Shown here in pieces: positions 6,456-6,607 of a DNA stretch of 6,607 bases; position 1 is the first letter of the stretch; every line of letters begins with the position of its first letter. The notes under the pieces were generated by a model that saw only the letters and a list, made by a program, of their open reading frames with translations, was not told the DNA's origin and did not search any database. The stretch spans positions 1 through 6,607 of the forward strand of contig JAUVIY010000146.1 in NCBI GenBank assembly GCA_030592625.1, given 5' to 3'. The translations under genes were made by a program, and so were the position numbers. The stretch comes from Spirochaeta sp. (lineage in GTDB: Bacteria; Spirochaetota; Spirochaetia; DSM-2461).

Positions 6456-6471
6456 AATCAAGTACAACCGT

Positions 6472-6477
6472 AAGAGG
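6472..6477 (+). promoter_or_regulatory. Ribosome binding site of rex
   Basis: AAGAGG lies five bases before the ATG at 6483, supporting that start for rex. Confidence 0.65.
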
Positions 6478-6482
6478 CCTTC

Positions 6483-6607
6483 ATGACCCGTATCGCTCAA
6501 CACGCAAAAAGAGTTTCCGCCAGCATTCCGACAATCCGCCGTCTCCCCTCTTATCTTCAGGTGGTCAAGCATCACAAATCCGAGGGATTCGACGTCATCT
6601 CCGGAAC
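6483..6607 (+). CDS. rex: Redox-sensing transcriptional repressor Rex, N-terminal fragment (runs off the window)
   Basis: Only the first 41 codons are present. They read as the start of the Rex winged-helix DNA-binding domain: after a short basic N-terminus comes SIPTIRRLPSYLQVV, matching the Rex signature in which a Pro-Thr-x-x-Arg-Leu-Pro helix precedes the helix-turn-helix, then a His/Lys-rich stretch and GFDVISG leading to the recognition region. Rex dimers bind DNA at low NADH/NAD+ and release it when NADH rises, typically derepressing fermentation and respiration genes. The NADH-binding Rossmann domain lies outside the window. AAGAGG five bases upstream supports the start. The gene is divergent from the methyltransferase; Rex may bind the shared intergenic region, but no known Rex box is visible there. 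Confidence 0.85.
   Translation, partial: MTRIAQHAKRVSASIPTIRRLPSYLQVVKHHKSEGFDVISG

Noticed and set aside
1..6607. CRISPR array, tRNA or rRNA gene, insertion sequence, prophage or defence system
   Set aside because: No regularly spaced direct repeats, cloverleaf, rRNA-like stretch, transposase, phage or nuclease-type gene was seen; all long frames are accounted for by ordinary chromosomal genes.

Overview
The window reads as a piece of a spirochaete chromosome. The strongest sign is a P83/100-family protein, a family known essentially from spirochaetes such as Borrelia and Treponema. Its diagnostic N-terminal blocks (FINYVGPY, YNAVYRGD, W-x-GKTQ-x-x-IPL) are all present. A one-piece PyrB-PyrI aspartate transcarbamoylase also fits, as this fusion is known from Treponema and Thermotoga. 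The coding DNA is moderately GC-rich, which points to a free-living or environmental spirochaete rather than Borrelia; this placement is inference.

Layout, right to left. At the right edge the first 41 codons of rex (NADH/NAD+-sensing repressor) run rightward. A 108-bp divergent intergenic region separates it from a leftward pair: an RlmD/TrmA-family RNA uridine-C5 methyltransferase (5229-6374) and, one base after its stop, an exported PQQ-like beta-propeller protein of unknown function (3452-5227). A 202-bp AT-rich intergenic region (3250-3451) follows. It holds three perfect or near-perfect hairpins and then a good sigma70-type promoter with a very short leader. That promoter drives a second leftward pair: the P83/100 protein (1723-3249) and, nine bases later, pyrBI with a GTG start (130-1713). 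The first ~122 bases, just past the pyrBI stop, form one large imperfect palindrome whose paired and unpaired blocks alternate. It looks like an interspersed repeat.

Functionally the genes are mixed: redox-responsive regulation (Rex), RNA modification, two envelope or periplasmic proteins with propeller-like parts, and the committed step of pyrimidine synthesis. The two leftward pairs are probably two transcription units split by the hairpin-rich spacer. Nothing here looks like a defence system, prophage, CRISPR array or biosynthetic cluster. The parts most worth a second look are the non-coding palindromes and the uncharacterised propeller protein.
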